Assembly (NCBI GenBank): GCA_947471745.1
Contig: CANJKZ010001153.1
Location: 1,235,001-1,299,000, forward strand
Length of the DNA: 64,000 bases
Direction: 5' to 3'
Source of the DNA: Closterium sp. Naga37s-1
Taxonomy: Eukaryota; Streptophyta; Zygnematophyceae; Desmidiales; Closteriaceae
Under the pieces are notes generated by a model. The model was not told where the DNA came from. It searched no databases and saw nothing but the letters and a program-made list of their open reading frames with translations. This document shows positions 50,313-61,942 of the stretch, in pieces. Each line of letters begins with the position of its first letter. Within the stretch, counting starts at the first letter, position 1. Position numbers and translations under genes: made by a program.

Positions 50313-53300
50313 ATGTATCCACACGCCGATCAAGCGCTGAATAAGCCGGACAACCGACCAGCACTCCCCCTCCCCCTCCCTCCGTCAAATGCGTCCAGCC
50401 TCAATTTTATCCCGTCCTTCGCGTCGCCCTCGTGGGGTCCGGGTCCCTCGTCGCTGATGTTCGCGTCGCTCTCCGGCTCCGGCGCTGGCGCTTTCAGCGC
50501 CCCTGGCGGCGAGATTGCTCACGGCGACGCACTCCGGAGATCCGCCTCGGATCGCGGCGCATCCGCCGCGATGCACGTTCCTGCCACGTGGTCCTCCGCG
50601 CTGACGCGCGCTGGAAGCTCCACGATGGACGTCTTCAGCGGCTCGCCGAGAGAAAGCTTTCCGTACACTGCGACGACGCATAGCGATCGCTTCAGTCACG
50701 CTCACTACAATCACATTGGCGGGAACGAGAAGCCCGTCGGGAGCAATGCGGGGTCGTCGGCACAGGGGAGCTCGCAGCTGTTCGGCCAGAGCCCGACGAC
50801 CGACCCGCGCTCATGGCACGAACGCAGCAACCAAAGCAAAGGCCAAGAGCCTCTCCTGTCGAGACATTTACTATCGCGAACGTTGCTCCCGGGCTCTTCG
50901 CGGTTCGAATCCGACCGCGGCGACGCGGCTCCGTCTGTCTTCGCCAAGCCCGCGCCGCTGCCGGTGGGACAGAATCACCACCCTTTGAGCGACGCTCCGC
51001 CGCCGGTATCAGTCGCCGGTGCATCCGCGGAGACCGCCGCATTGCACGGCGGCCAATGCGGCGGGTCTCAAGAAGGCGACGGCGGGGGAAGCGCTGGTCC
51101 GAACAACAATTCGACGCGGGGAGCGTCGAAGTAAGTCACTGTCGCTTGTGTTGGATGTCCGACCGTTCGTTTGTCCCGTCTCCCCGATTTCTCCGCGAGT
51201 CTCCCTCCGATTTTCCTCCTCACCAACTTTCCCATCGCTTTCTTCGCTCCCTCGTTGCACGTCCTGCAACTTCCCGTCGCACGTCTCCCGCAATTTCCGT
51301 CGCGCGTTCCCCGCTCATCCAGTTCCCCTCTCCCGTACGTCCCTCCAGGAAGCGCAAGCCCGTGGCGCACGCGGGGAGCCGGTCGGTGGTGGCGGCGGAC
51401 GGGTACTTCTGGCACAAGTACGGCCAGAAGAGCGTCATGGACCGCGCCATCACCAGGTACAGCCTTCCCCATATACAGCCTTCCCCATATGCAGCCTTCC
51501 CCATATACAGCCTTCCCCATATACAGCATTCCCCAGATGCAGCCTTCCCCAGCTATAGCCTTCCCCAGATGCAGCCTTCCCCAGGTATAGCCTTCCCCAG
51601 GTACAGCCTTCCCCAGGTACAGCCATAATCGGGTAGAGCCCCACCTTTGGTGTGGCTGACGTCATTGTTGCCGCTGCAATTGTTGTCGCGGTGTGGACTC
51701 GTGTTGGTTGCACACCGTGGAGGCGAGGCGCAAGCAGCTGAATTGCGTTGCTTTGTTGAGATCGCCGCTGCAAATGCATGACGCTTGCGTCACCCGGCGC
51801 CCTTTGCTGTACCTCGTGGGTGTTGTCGTCACGCCTTACACCCTCGTTCTCCTCATGCACACCTTCCCCCTCTCCCCCCTTCAGGGCGTACTTCCGGTGT
51901 GCGCGGCACAGCATGGGGTGCATGGCGCGCAAGACCGTCGACGTCCCCATTGCTACAGCCGCAGCCGCTACATCATCCGCCGCTACAGCCTCCGCTCCGT
52001 CCGTCTCAGCAGCTGCAGCGTCGCTTGCTACAGCCGATGGCAGCATCGCCAAGCCCAGTGACGCCGCCCCTTCCAGCGCAGCAGCACTGAAGCCGCAGGT
52101 GTCGTACCACGGGACACACAACCACAGCCAGCCCGGCCCCTGCTCCCTCAGCCTCCCCAGCTGTGCTGCCGCTGTTGCCTCAGCTGCTGCTGCAGAGGGA
52201 GACATGCACGAGCCTGTGTCCGCTTCGCCCGGAGCTGAGGGGGCCGACGGTGCTGCTGCAGTGGTTCCTGTACTGCGGACGGATCACGAGAGAAGACCCG
52301 CGGTGGCAGAATCAGCAGACGTGGCTGCTGGCAGTGGCACGGGTGCGGCCGATGCGGCTTCCGCTGTGGCCCTGCTTGGCCTGACCCACCGCCTGAGTCT
52401 CAACTCCACTGTCTCCCTCGACTGTGCGCTGCTCTCACCCGCCTCCGCTGCTGCCCACCCCGCGCTCGCACTCACCCTCGCCACGCCCACCACCGCTCAC
52501 AATCTCCCTGCGCCCACACCAGCCGACGCCCAGAGGCCCAGTACTGCGGAAGCAGCAGCAGCAGCGGCGGCAGCAGCGGCTGGTGATTCCGGAAGCTGCA
52601 CGGATGAGCCGATGACGGAGCAGTCAAAGCAGAGCCCGGCGGGCACGAGAGGATCCATGGAGGTGGGGTCAGTGCGCGCCGAGGGGGGCCGTCTTGCATG
52701 CTCGCCTACACGTGCCAGGTCACACTCGGTGGAGGCGCAACCCGGGGAGAAAGGCGACGCGTCACAGAGAGGAGGCAATGGGGTGGGGCATCATGGAGAA
52801 AAAAGAGCCATGGCTGGTGCTTTGCTCCTTCATCCTTCTGCTGCTGCTGCTACAACTGCTGCGAGTCATCCCTCTATATCGGCAGCTTTTGCTGCCGCTG
52901 CCAGTGCCGCTGATTCTGGTCCCGCCTTTGCTCTCCCATCCGCTGGCCCGGGAAACCCCTGGGCCATGGCGCCTCCTCCTGGCACCAGCGTCCCTGGCAC
53001 CATTCCTCCTGGCGGCACCAGCAGCACTAGTTTTCATGGCCTGCCTCTGCCTGCACTGCCCATGCCCATGCAGACACACGCGGCAACTTCCACCCACCTT
53101 GCTTCGATGGCTCACGCATGGGGCCATCACTCTCACCCCTCCCTCCCGTCTGCTGCTGCGATTTCTCTGTCTCCTTTTGGCCACCACATGCCCCCTGGGC
53201 TGGTAGGAATGTCTTCCATGCACCAACCAGCACCGCTCTTCAACCCCTTGCACCACAGCCAAGTGGCAGCTGTCAGTGGGAGTGCGTTCTCCTATCCCTC

Positions 53301-53835
53301 CCCTCAACTCCAGGCAGCACAGGTGCAGACACAGATGCCAGTACAAGCACAGCTGCAATTACAGGCACAGCTGCAAGCACAGCAACAAGGACCATCAATC
53401 CACCAGTTACAGGCACAGCCACCAGGCTCAGCTGATCCCGTTGCTAACTCCCATACCCCCTTCAATTTTCGCTCTGCAAGTTATCCTCAGTTGTCCACCT
53501 CTAAGCCTCTCCTGCACCATGCTCCATCTGCGCCTGGCAAAAGCACAGACCACCACGGAGGACGTGATCTCGATGAGTCAGCACGCCACCTGGCATCGTC
53601 TGGTAGCGACTGGAACAGTATCATGGAGGGAAGTCACCAGGAAGCCAAGAGGATACGTGTGGAGTGGGGGCAGACAGTGACTGGAGTTCCAGAGGGATCA
53701 AGAAGAGGGGCTACTGCATTGGTTGCTGCAGTTGAATCCAACTCCACTCATAGAGAATCTGCACACGTGGGTTCTTCTTCAGAGAAAAATAACACAATTA
53801 AGGATTCCAACCTGGACCTGGAACTGAAACTGTAG
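50313..53835 (+). CDS. WRKY: WRKY-like transcription factor with WHKYGQK core, insertion in the zinc domain and terminal EAR motif
   Basis: Exons 50313-51130, 51349-51456, 51885-53835; 2,877 nt, 958 aa. The WRKY domain spans exons 2 and 3. The core is WHKYGQK (residues 294-300), with Arg replaced by His. Zinc ligands are C314 and C321 (spacing C-x6-C) and the H-N-H pair of YHGTHNH at about 387-389. Between the second Cys and the first His there are 65 residues instead of about 22-23, the excess being an Ala/Ser-rich insert. The intron after the WRKY core sits after Arg (ITR|AYFRC), close to the conserved intron position of plant WRKY genes. The last residues LDLELKL form an LxLxL EAR motif, suggesting a repressor. 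Flanks are long disordered Ala/Ser/Pro and Gln tracts. DNA binding is uncertain given the changes. Confidence 0.8.
51459..51628 (+). repeat. ~15-bp tandem array after the WRKY exon 2 donor
   Basis: Some eleven units of ATACAGCCTTCCCCAT and variants begin directly at the donor (CAG|gtacagcc). The last units again read CCCCAGGTACAGCC, recreating the donor sequence several times. Confidence 0.85.
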
Positions 53836-55487
53836 TTTTGTTGTGCAAAGGACGCTTGTTATGCACGACGTAGAGATGCTTGTAAATATATAATAGTGAA
53901 GCTGCTCCCATTTGTCCTATATTGCCACATAATTTTTTCCGTTACAGCGAACAATTTGCTCAGGTCCCAGAAAGATCCGAGATTCACGCCTTGATGATCA
54001 GACAGCACAGGACAACTTTCACGAGTAGGGTGTTTTCACTTCGACATAATCATTCCACTCTCGCACTCGCAACAAGTGTACACCCTCTTTCTCAACCTTT
54101 TCACCTTGCGCGACTCGTCGCTACAGTACTTGTCTCATGCGATCTGGTGCCAATAAACGTTCCTAGGCAACCTGGGGGGAAAGCCGGACCACGTGACAAA
54201 CTGGCTCAAGGACGTAAAATCTCCGTAATCGCTTCATAACTTTCCCAAACAGATGAAAACGTTGACAAAGCTTTTTGTAAAGTGCATAACCTTACCTAAC
54301 CGCATTCTTCGCATTGTGCTTGTACAGTAGGTGACAAGACCATTCTGAACGTGGTGACGTTCTACAATCCATGTACGTTCTCAAACCAGGTGCTCTACTA
54401 GCGCGAAAGAAGGTGTACCGGACTCGCCATCTAGAAGCCGTGCTTCTGATATTTTCCCTATGGGCTGGGCTGGGCAACCACAGATTGCGCTTCTGGTTTT
54501 AAAGCGACAAGAAACACAGCCGTCGGATCCAGCCTTGCTTCGCTGGCACACTGACGAGCATGTGATCGTCCACGCGTGCCTTGTGCAAGATCGCAAATTC
54601 GTGTTTGTCCTCCTCACTCTTGGTGACACGTAGCCAGCTCTCAGGGCGGGTGATTATCCAATCGTGATGCTTATGGTTGTCACAACGGCTTCCAATCTAT
54701 CCACGCATTCAGCAAATCGTGGTGAGTCGTCGTCGCACCTGAACGATCTCCATTGCGGAATCGCGTGAGGAGCATGTGATTCGGAAGGCAGCAATGAAAC
54801 CATTTCATTCAGTTCTGGGCAGACCATGTGGTTTCCAAGAAAACAGACACCACAACGAGCAAGTCCTGAAACAGGGTTAGGGTCGACTTGCTTTAGAGTA
54901 AATCGATCCTCATTCAATTTTCATTGCGGTTCAACAACCTGAGGTGTTGCTGAATGTGTTCCAGTACACGTACCTTCACGCATCCTCCGAGAGTTCCCGC
55001 CTCAAATGAGTATAGAACAGAGCAACTGATTGATTGGTTTTTCCAGTGGAGTGGAGAGAGTAACCCTGCAAGGTACACTCCTGCCCCTTTCTGGCAATGG
55101 AGGTTGTTGCGAGCACGGTCTGTCGCTCTGCTCTGCTGCATGCTGTGCTGCTTTGGGGGGTGGGTGGGTGGGTGGTCCTTCAGCTGCTACACAAGCACTC
55201 CAGAATCTAAGTTGGACTTGACGGGAAGTGGGGTGTGGCAGGGAACAACGACCATTCGACGCTCGATCACTTCGCTTTGCACACATACAACCGCAGCTCT
55301 GCATGAGAAAACTTCTTCGTCATTCTTTCGTCGTAGCACTTCGTTATTTTCACATCCTTTGGAGAGTTAGGACTCGTTTCTTGGTCATCCACTAAGCCAT
55401 CACGCACACCTATCTCTGAATTCTTCCTCGACCTAACCTCGTTCCAAACGGGAGCTCGGTAGTCAAAGGCGAGCCAAGAGCGAATCC
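53836..55487. other. Intergenic region
   Basis: 1.65 kb between two plus-strand genes. No coding, RNA or repeat signal recognised on either strand. Confidence 0.4.
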
Positions 55488-57461
55488 ATGGCGTGGATAA
55501 ACCTGTCGCGGAATCGCACCAAATCTAAGAGCTTTAGCGACACTTGGAAGGTCCTTCAGCTCGGACCCACGCGCCCCGCCATTGCCGTTCCCACCGCACC
55601 AAATCCGCGTAGTACAGACTTTCCCCTTCCCTTTCCCCTCCCTTGCGTTTCTCATACCTTCCGCTCCGCCGACCCTCGTTGCCTACCGGGAACTTCACAG
55701 CGGCCCCATGATGAATCGTCGCCGCTCTCTCTCCCGCCTGCCCAGCCGCCTCTCCCGCTCGCCTCTCTCGCGGAGTTTCCCGTAGCTGGCGTGTCCCAGC
55801 CATTGCAGCTGGTTCGGCCCGAGTCTGCCACTCCAGTGATTCCCTTCGGTCCATTCCAGCCTCTGCAGTGCACGAGACGCGAAGGCATCGCTTACCGTGA
55901 GCCTGTGGCGGAAACTCCGCCTTCCGGGGGAGCGGGAGAGGCATGCGCGGACAGGGCAGGAGCAAGGGAGAACCCGCTCGTGTCGGGATTGCCCGCGTCA
56001 CAGCTGCAGCTTGTTCTAGTTGCGGGGGATACGACGGCCCTTCCGCCTCCGCCGGAGGAACCTTCCGCGTGGCCCTGGACGTGGCAGGAGCGCCTCCGCG
56101 CAGTCAAGCGCCAGCGGATGGACGCGCGGGAATGTGAAGAAGCGGCGCAAGGGGAAGCTGGGGGGACTGCCGGAGCGCAAGATTGGGGGAAGCTAGAGGC
56201 GGAAGCGGCGGAGGAGAGGCGGCGGAAGCAGCGGCTGGGCATTTTGAGCGGGATGCGTCAGATGCTGGACAGCCCTGGTTTCGCCGCTGTGCGCGGGCAG
56301 AAGAAGATAAAATTTGTCGTCCGTCAAGGAGGCTTTAGGCACCGCCTGCCGACAATGCGAGGCGCGTCGAGTGCGAGCGGAAGCGGCGAGCAATCGAGCG
56401 AGAACACAAACTTTGAGGAGCGCGCGGCGGAAGCCGCCAGGGAGGCGGAGAACGTGCGCGCGACGGCTGATGCCGCAAAACTCGCAGCGCACGACGCGGC
56501 GCAACTAGCCGTTGGAGGCCGCGTGGGCGCGGCTGGCGGTGTAGATGCGACCGCCGCGGCGCCGCTGCACGCGCGGGAGCTGGGCTCGAGTGTTGTGACG
56601 GTGCGCAGAGGCGGAAGCTCGTCGGGAAGAAACGGCAGAAGGAATGGGGGCGGCGGACGGTGTGGAGAGTACGAGGTGGAGTCAACGCAGTGCGCGGGGG
56701 AAAAGGCGGAGAATGCGGAAGAGCGGTCGGGTTTGGCGGAGCGCGGGGAGGCAGCGCATCCGATCTCGTCACCCTGTTTGGATGCGGACGAGGCGGAGCG
56801 AGCGGGGGAGAAGCGGAAAGCAATCGAGGCGCAGACGGCAGCGGACGGCGCTGCCGGCCGCGCCCACGTGCGCCGTCGCCATGGCCTTCCCAGCCGCCTG
56901 GGAGGACCCGCTGCTCCGCCAAACACCGCTGCTCCGCCAACCACTGCTGCTCCTGTCGCTCCTCCCACCTCGGCGCGCCTTGGCAGTCCGTCGCCTGCAC
57001 TCCCCAACGCACTCAATAACGCACCCAACGCCGCTCTCGCTTTCCCTCTCCTCTCTTCAGACGCTCCCCACCGTTCCCGACCCCCTCTACCATGCCGAAC
57101 CACCCCACGGCTGGCCGAGCCTGTGCAGGCTCGGCAGACAGCACATCCCGGTGCTTCAGGCGTGGCAGCAGCAGCGGCAGCCTCAGCTGACGCAGCAGCG
57201 CCAGACTCGGCAGTCGCAGCGGCAGCAGCTGCGGCAATTGCAGCGAGTGTGGACTTCCCCCTGTGGGTGCGGCAGCTGCAGGCGTGTGCGGGGGCGGGCG
57301 AGGAGGAAGGGCGTGCGTCTGAGTGCACGGGGGAAACACCGGGGTCCATGCTGGAGGCACCGGAGGTGCAGCCCGAGATGGAGGGCAGTGGTAGCGGTAG
57401 CAGTGGGGAGGGCAGTGGTGGTGAGGAGGAGGATGAGGCAGAGAGCAGTGGGGGGAAGTGA
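55488..57461 (+). CDS. Unknown intronless disordered protein
   Basis: 657 codons, one exon, start MAWINLSRNRTKSKSF. I recognise no domain. Visible parts: a Pro-rich N-terminal third; a charged helix-prone stretch (LEAEAAEERRRKQRLGILSGM) leading to a short basic block KKIKFVVRQGGFRHRL at about residues 270-285; an Ala/Glu helix (EERAAEAAREAENVRATADA) at about 307-326; an Ala-rich section; and an acidic Ser/Gly C-terminus (GEEEDEAESSGG). The block around 240-285 looks most constrained. Composition resembles other nuclear disordered proteins, but function is unknown. Uninterrupted length in a GC-rich region is moderate support only. Confidence 0.5.
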   Translation: MAWINLSRNRTKSKSFSDTWKVLQLGPTRPAIAVPTAPNPRSTDFPLPFPLPCVSHTFRSADPRCLPGTSQRPHDESSPLSLPPAQPPLPLASLAEFPVAGVSQPLQLVRPESATPVIPFGPFQPLQCTRREGIAYREPVAETPPSGGAGEACADRAGARENPLVSGLPASQLQLVLVAGDTTALPPPPEEPSAWPWTWQERLRAVKRQRMDARECEEAAQGEAGGTAGAQDWGKLEAEAAEERRRKQRLGILSGMRQMLDSPGFAAVRGQKKIKFVVRQGGFRHRLPTMRGASSASGSGEQSSENTNFEERAAEAAREAENVRATADAAKLAAHDAAQLAVGGRVGAAGGVDATAAAPLHARELGSSVVTVRRGGSSSGRNGRRNGGGGRCGEYEVESTQCAGEKAENAEERSGLAERGEAAHPISSPCLDADEAERAGEKRKAIEAQTAADGAAGRAHVRRRHGLPSRLGGPAAPPNTAAPPTTAAPVAPPTSARLGSPSPALPNALNNAPNAALAFPLLSSDAPHRSRPPLPCRTTPRLAEPVQARQTAHPGASGVAAAAAASADAAAPDSAVAAAAAAAIAASVDFPLWVRQLQACAGAGEEEGRASECTGETPGSMLEAPEVQPEMEGSGSGSSGEGSGGEEEDEAESSGGK

Positions 57462-58162
57462 GAAAAGGGCCGAGGGGTGTGGAGTAAAGGTCAAGACAAG
57501 TAGGCTTACTACTGTAGTAATGATATTTGTAATGATATTTGTACACATTGTTGTGGAAGTGCATGAGAGCTTGCCCCCACTTCAGTTGTGAGGTTCGTCA
57601 TCCCTTAGCTGGTCACTCAATAACGAAGTCATCATTTCAATGCAAAATGCTTATGGGAACACCGGATAATCTTATCATCGTAGCCTTCTGTTTGTTGGGA
57701 AATATTTTAGACCTTTGACTTGATGAAAAGTACAGTGCGACAGCAAGGACACATAACTGACTCGTTACTGAGCAGTTACCCGAGTCGGCACTGTATCGAA
57801 CCGCAACAGCAAAAGCAGTTTGTATTCCCTTGTAATCATATAAAAAGCTTGTATCTCTTTGCTATTATCAACTTATCTTGTTCTCACACACCAGTACAAA
57901 GTGGTTCAAGCAACTTTTATTAACGCTTCCGCAATTACAACATCTCTACTTCAACACTTGATCTTAGCCTTCAAAGATCCTAAGGGCTTTTCTCAGCCGA
58001 ACACGCAATAAAAGTCTATACCAATCCAAGAGTGTTACGATCCTAAGGCAATTTCTCAGCCCAACATGCCATGAGAGCTACTTGGATTTACTAGACCTCT
58101 GAACTACGACTATTGTTATGACTCAGCCACCCACTACACTAGCAGCAGATTCTTCATCGCCT
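57462..58162. other. 3' flank and spacer before Copia D
   Basis: About 700 bp, A/T-rich. Two imperfect copies of GATCCTAAGG-n-TTTCTCAGCC occur near 57977-58010 and 58040-58070. No gene seen. Confidence 0.4.
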
Positions 58163-58293
58163 TGTCAAACATATATGATATAGCCTGTGTAGGCTGTAGT
58201 GGGGTAGACACTATGGGGTACAGCTTTTATAGGTTTTCATACTTGTACCCATCTCCTTCCTAGTCCACATTCATTCCTCGTACATTTCTCACA
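58163..58293 (+). repeat. 5' LTR of Copia D
   Basis: 131 bp, TGTCA start, TCACA end. Shares GTAGTGGGGTAG and TGGGGTACAGC with the A/B LTRs (inverted). Confidence 0.85.
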
Positions 58294-58369
58294 TGGTATA
58301 GAGCGGGTTCCCTAGTGGGACCGTTTTTTTTAAGGGCCCACCACATTTTTTTTTTTTTTTTATGCCCTG

Positions 58370-58990
58370 CCCGAAGTGCGCTCCTTGCCCTGTCGCGCGC
58401 CTCGCGCCTGCCTTACCTGCGCCCCGTGCGCCTGCCCTGCCGTCGCGGCCCTGACTAGAGCCGTCGCGGCCCTGCTGTCGCGGCCCCTGCCGTCGCGGCC
58501 CCTGTTATCGCGGCCCCTGCAGTCGCGGCCCCTGCCGTCGCGGCCCCTGCTGTCGCAGCCCCTGCCGTCGCGCCCCCCCCCCCCCCCCCTGCCGTCGTGG
58601 CCCCTTGCCGTCGCGGTCTCTGCCGTCGAGGCCCCTGCCGTCGCGGCCCTGCCGCCCTACAGACGCGGCTCCGCCGCCCTCCAGTCGCGGCCCTCACTTC
58701 CGCCGTCGCAGCCCTGCCCTGCCGTCGCGGCCCTGCCTGGAGCCGTCGCGGCCCTGCCGCCCTGCTGTCGCGGCCCCGCCTGAAGCTGTCGCGGCCCTGC
58801 TTGGCCGCTGTCGCGTCCCTGCCTGCAGCTGCTGCGGCCCTTCCTGCTGCCGCTGTTGCGGCCCTGCCTACCGCCGCCGTTGGCGGCCCTACCCTGGTAA
58901 GCGCACCGCCGCACCCGCGCCGCCCTTGCGAGCCGCGCCGCCCTGCCAAGTCGCGCTGCTCCTGCTGCTACTGCTGCTGCTAGGCTACTG
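58370..58990 (+). repeat. C/G-rich leader array of Copia D
   Basis: Repeated CCTGCCGTCGCGGCC units with a C17 run near 58570-58590, between primer site and gag. It parallels the leaders of B and the LARD-like element. Confidence 0.88.
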
Positions 58991-59007
58991 CTGCTGCTCC
59001 TGCTGTC

Positions 59008-60973
59008 ATGGCTAGCCCTAATGTCCTTACCTTCGATGCTGAGGGTCGAGCGGCCGATTTTGAGGTCTGGGTCGATGATCTGCAACTTTTTCTGCAGTGT
59101 GACTCTAAGGACGGAGTCTCACTGTTCGACCACATGTCTGGCGTCGCTGTTGCCCCTGCTACCGATGCTGACAGTACAGTTCGCTCACAGTGGACCACAC
59201 GCGATGCTACTGCTCGTCTAGCTGTCCGTAGTCACCTGCCGTCTGCTGAGCGCGCGCACTTTAGAAAGTACAATACCGCTAGGACTCTGTACGACGCTGT
59301 TGTTGCGCGCTACTCCTCCCCTGCCACTGCTGCCCTTAGCCGCCTCATGCTGCCGTACCTGTTCCCTGACCTGGCTGCTTTTGCCACGGTTGCTGACCTC
59401 ATTACGCACCTCCGCACTAGTGACACCCGCTACCGCGCTGCGCTTCCTGCCGAGTTCTGTGCCGCGAACCCCCCCCCTTATGTACATCACTCTCTACTAC
59501 CTTGTCACCCGGCTCCCTGACTCCCTTCGCTCGGTCAGGGGACACTTCCTCTCCCTTTGCCCCACCACGCTCACCGTTGACCTCCTCGAGGAGCGCCTCC
59601 TTGCAGCAGAGACGCGTATAGTCGCTGTAGGAGCCTCTCGTGGTGACCCTCGTGCCCCTTTCTTTGAGGGGTGCTCCCCCATCCCTCTCTTGCCCTCTGT
59701 TGCCTCTGCTGCTGCTGTCGACCTCGTTGGCACCGAGTCGGTAGGAGCTGCGTCTGCTCCTAGTGGGAGGCGCCGCAGCGGCAGGAGCAAGGGGGGCAAG
59801 GGTGCTGGAGGGGATGGCGGGGGCGGCGGTGGTGGCGGTGGAGGCGGTGGAGGGGGTGGGGGTGGAGGTGGGGGTGGTGGCGGGAGTGGGGGCTTCAATA
59901 GCGGTGGTGGAGGTGGCGGCGGCGGCGGCGGAGGCGGTGGGGGTGGCGGCGACGGTGGTGCTGGTCGGGGTGGCGCTGTGCAGCGGGGAGGCTTTGGCGG
60001 TGGCCAGCGCCAGCAGCAGCAGCGCCCTCGTGAGACCCTGTCGCCCCAGCAGCTTCGTGAGTGTTACGCTGGGCGTGGGAGGTCTGGGGGTGCTGGTCCC
60101 TGCGCTTACGTTCTCCGCACCGGCGACCGCAGTGGAGAGACGTGCAGCGGCCCGCACGCCACGCTCCGCTGTTTTGGCCGCCTGACAGACGCCTGGCGTA
60201 CACAGTTTCCTGACGCCACTGAGATCCCTCGCTGGGGTGATCTGCTTAAGTCGGGGGTTGCTATCTTTGATCTTAATTATGATGCTATCCTTGCTGCTAT
60301 GTATGCTGTGTCTATTAGTGCTGCGGGTGACTGTTACCTGTGTGTTCCGCCCGACCCGGGCATTGAGGCTACTGCTCAAGGTGCTAGTGAGTCTGCTGCT
60401 CCAGGTGCTGGTGAGGCTGCTCTCTCAGGTACCGCGTCGGCTCAGGTCTTGCACACTTTCACCCTTGACTCGGGTGATTCCCGCTCCTTCTTTCGCGACT
60501 GCACCACACTCTCGCCACTCAGTCGGCCGGTGGCAGTCTCTCTGGCTGACCCCTCTGGGGGTCCGGTCCTTGCACACTCCTCCACGGTTCTGCCGTGTCC
60601 GACGGTCCCGTCTGGCTCTTTGTCTGGCCTCCACCTCCCCTCGTTCTCCACGAACTTGGTGAGTGGAGCTGACCTTCAGGATGCGTGGGTTGACCAGTTC
60701 ACTCCTGGAGGTCAGCGGGTGACCCACTGTTCGTGTACTCGGATGGGCCGGCACCTGGCCACGTTCACTCGTCAGCCTGGGTCGAGCCTGTACACCCTGA
60801 CTACTGTGCCTCCTCCGGTTGCTGAGTCTGGTCAGGTAGCTGCATCGGGTCAGGTGTTTGCTGCAGCGTCCCGGTCTGGTCCTGAGTCTGCCCCCTGTTC
60901 GTGTCGCCTCCTGTCTCACCAGACTCTCTTCTGGCACCACCACCTTGGTCACCCCTCCCTGCCTCGTCTCTGA
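59008..60973 (+). pseudogene. Copia D gag, protease and start of integrase
   Basis: gag starts MASPNVLTFDAEGRAADF at 59008. FEVWVDDLQLFLQCD and YDAVVARYSSPATAAL are the UBN2-like core. A C9 run at 59469-59477 causes a frameshift, after which YITLYYLVTRLPDSLRS continues in another frame. A long Gly-rich tract (59800-59995) and RETLSPQQLRECYAGRG follow. The protease reads LDSGDSRSFF, where B has DSGASHCFF. Integrase zinc domain HQTLFWHHHLGHPSLPRL ends at a TGA (60971-60973). Confidence 0.88.
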
Positions 60974-61942
60974 GGCATGGCCTCCCGTGTCCTTGTCACT
61001 GGTCTTCCCCGGTCTCTCCCTCCCCTCCCCTCGGGGCCTGCCCCTACCTGCGTTCCTTGCATCGAGGGGCGGCAGCGCGCCGCTCCTCACTCCTCCGAGT
61101 TCCCTCCGACGGAGGCTCCCCTGCAGACTCTTCACATGGACGTGTGGGGCCCAGCCCGCGTCCGTGGACAGGGTCACGAGCGCTACTTTCTGCTGGTCGT
61201 TGACGACTACTCGCGTTACACCACAGTCTTCCCCTTGCGCCGCAAGGGTGAGGTCACTGAGGTGCTGATCGACTGGATCCGCGCTGCTCGTCATCAGCTC
61301 AGCGAGAGTTTCGGCTCGGACCTTCCTGTTCTGCGTCTGCACTCCGACAGAGGTGGAGAGTTTTCCTCCGACCTTCTGCGGGCCTTCTGTCGTGCGAAGG
61401 GCATCCGCAAGACGTTCACGCTTCCGGCCTCTCCGCAGCAAAATGGGATTGCTGAGCGCCGCATTGGTATGGTCATGGACGTCGCTCGTACGTCCATGAT
61501 CCATGCGGCTGCTCCCCATTTTCTGTGGCCGTTCACGGTTCAGTACGCGACGCATCAGATCAACCTCTAGCCCCGGGTCTCCGTGCCGAAGACCACACCT
61601 ACTCTGCGGTGGACGGGGAAGGTTGGCGATGCGTCTGCGTTCCGTGTCTGAGGATCTCAAGCTTTCGTCCGCGACTTGTCTACGGACAAGCTGTACTCCT
61701 GTGCTGTTCCCTGCGTCTTCCTTGGCTTCCCCCCTGACGCACCTGGTTGGCAGTTTTACCACCCCACCTCGCGCCGTGTTTTGTCCTCTCAGGACGTCAC
61801 GTTTGACGAGTCGGTTCCTTACTACCGTCTCTTCCCCTACCGCACTGCCCCCCTCCCCCCCTTGCCGCTCTTCCTCGCGCCAGGTCCTCCCCCGGTAGAC
61901 CCCCTCCCCCCTCAGGGTCCTGCCCCCTCAGGTGTGTCCTAG
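60974..61942 (+). pseudogene. Copia D integrase core and C-terminus
   Basis: CIEGRQRAAPH completes the zinc site. LHMDVWGPARV, LHSDRGGEFSS and QQNGIAERRIG give the D, D, E catalytic triad. Stops replace Trp at about 61568 and 61648 and a Gln at 61940. FYHPTSRRVLSSQDVTFDES follows. Confidence 0.87.
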
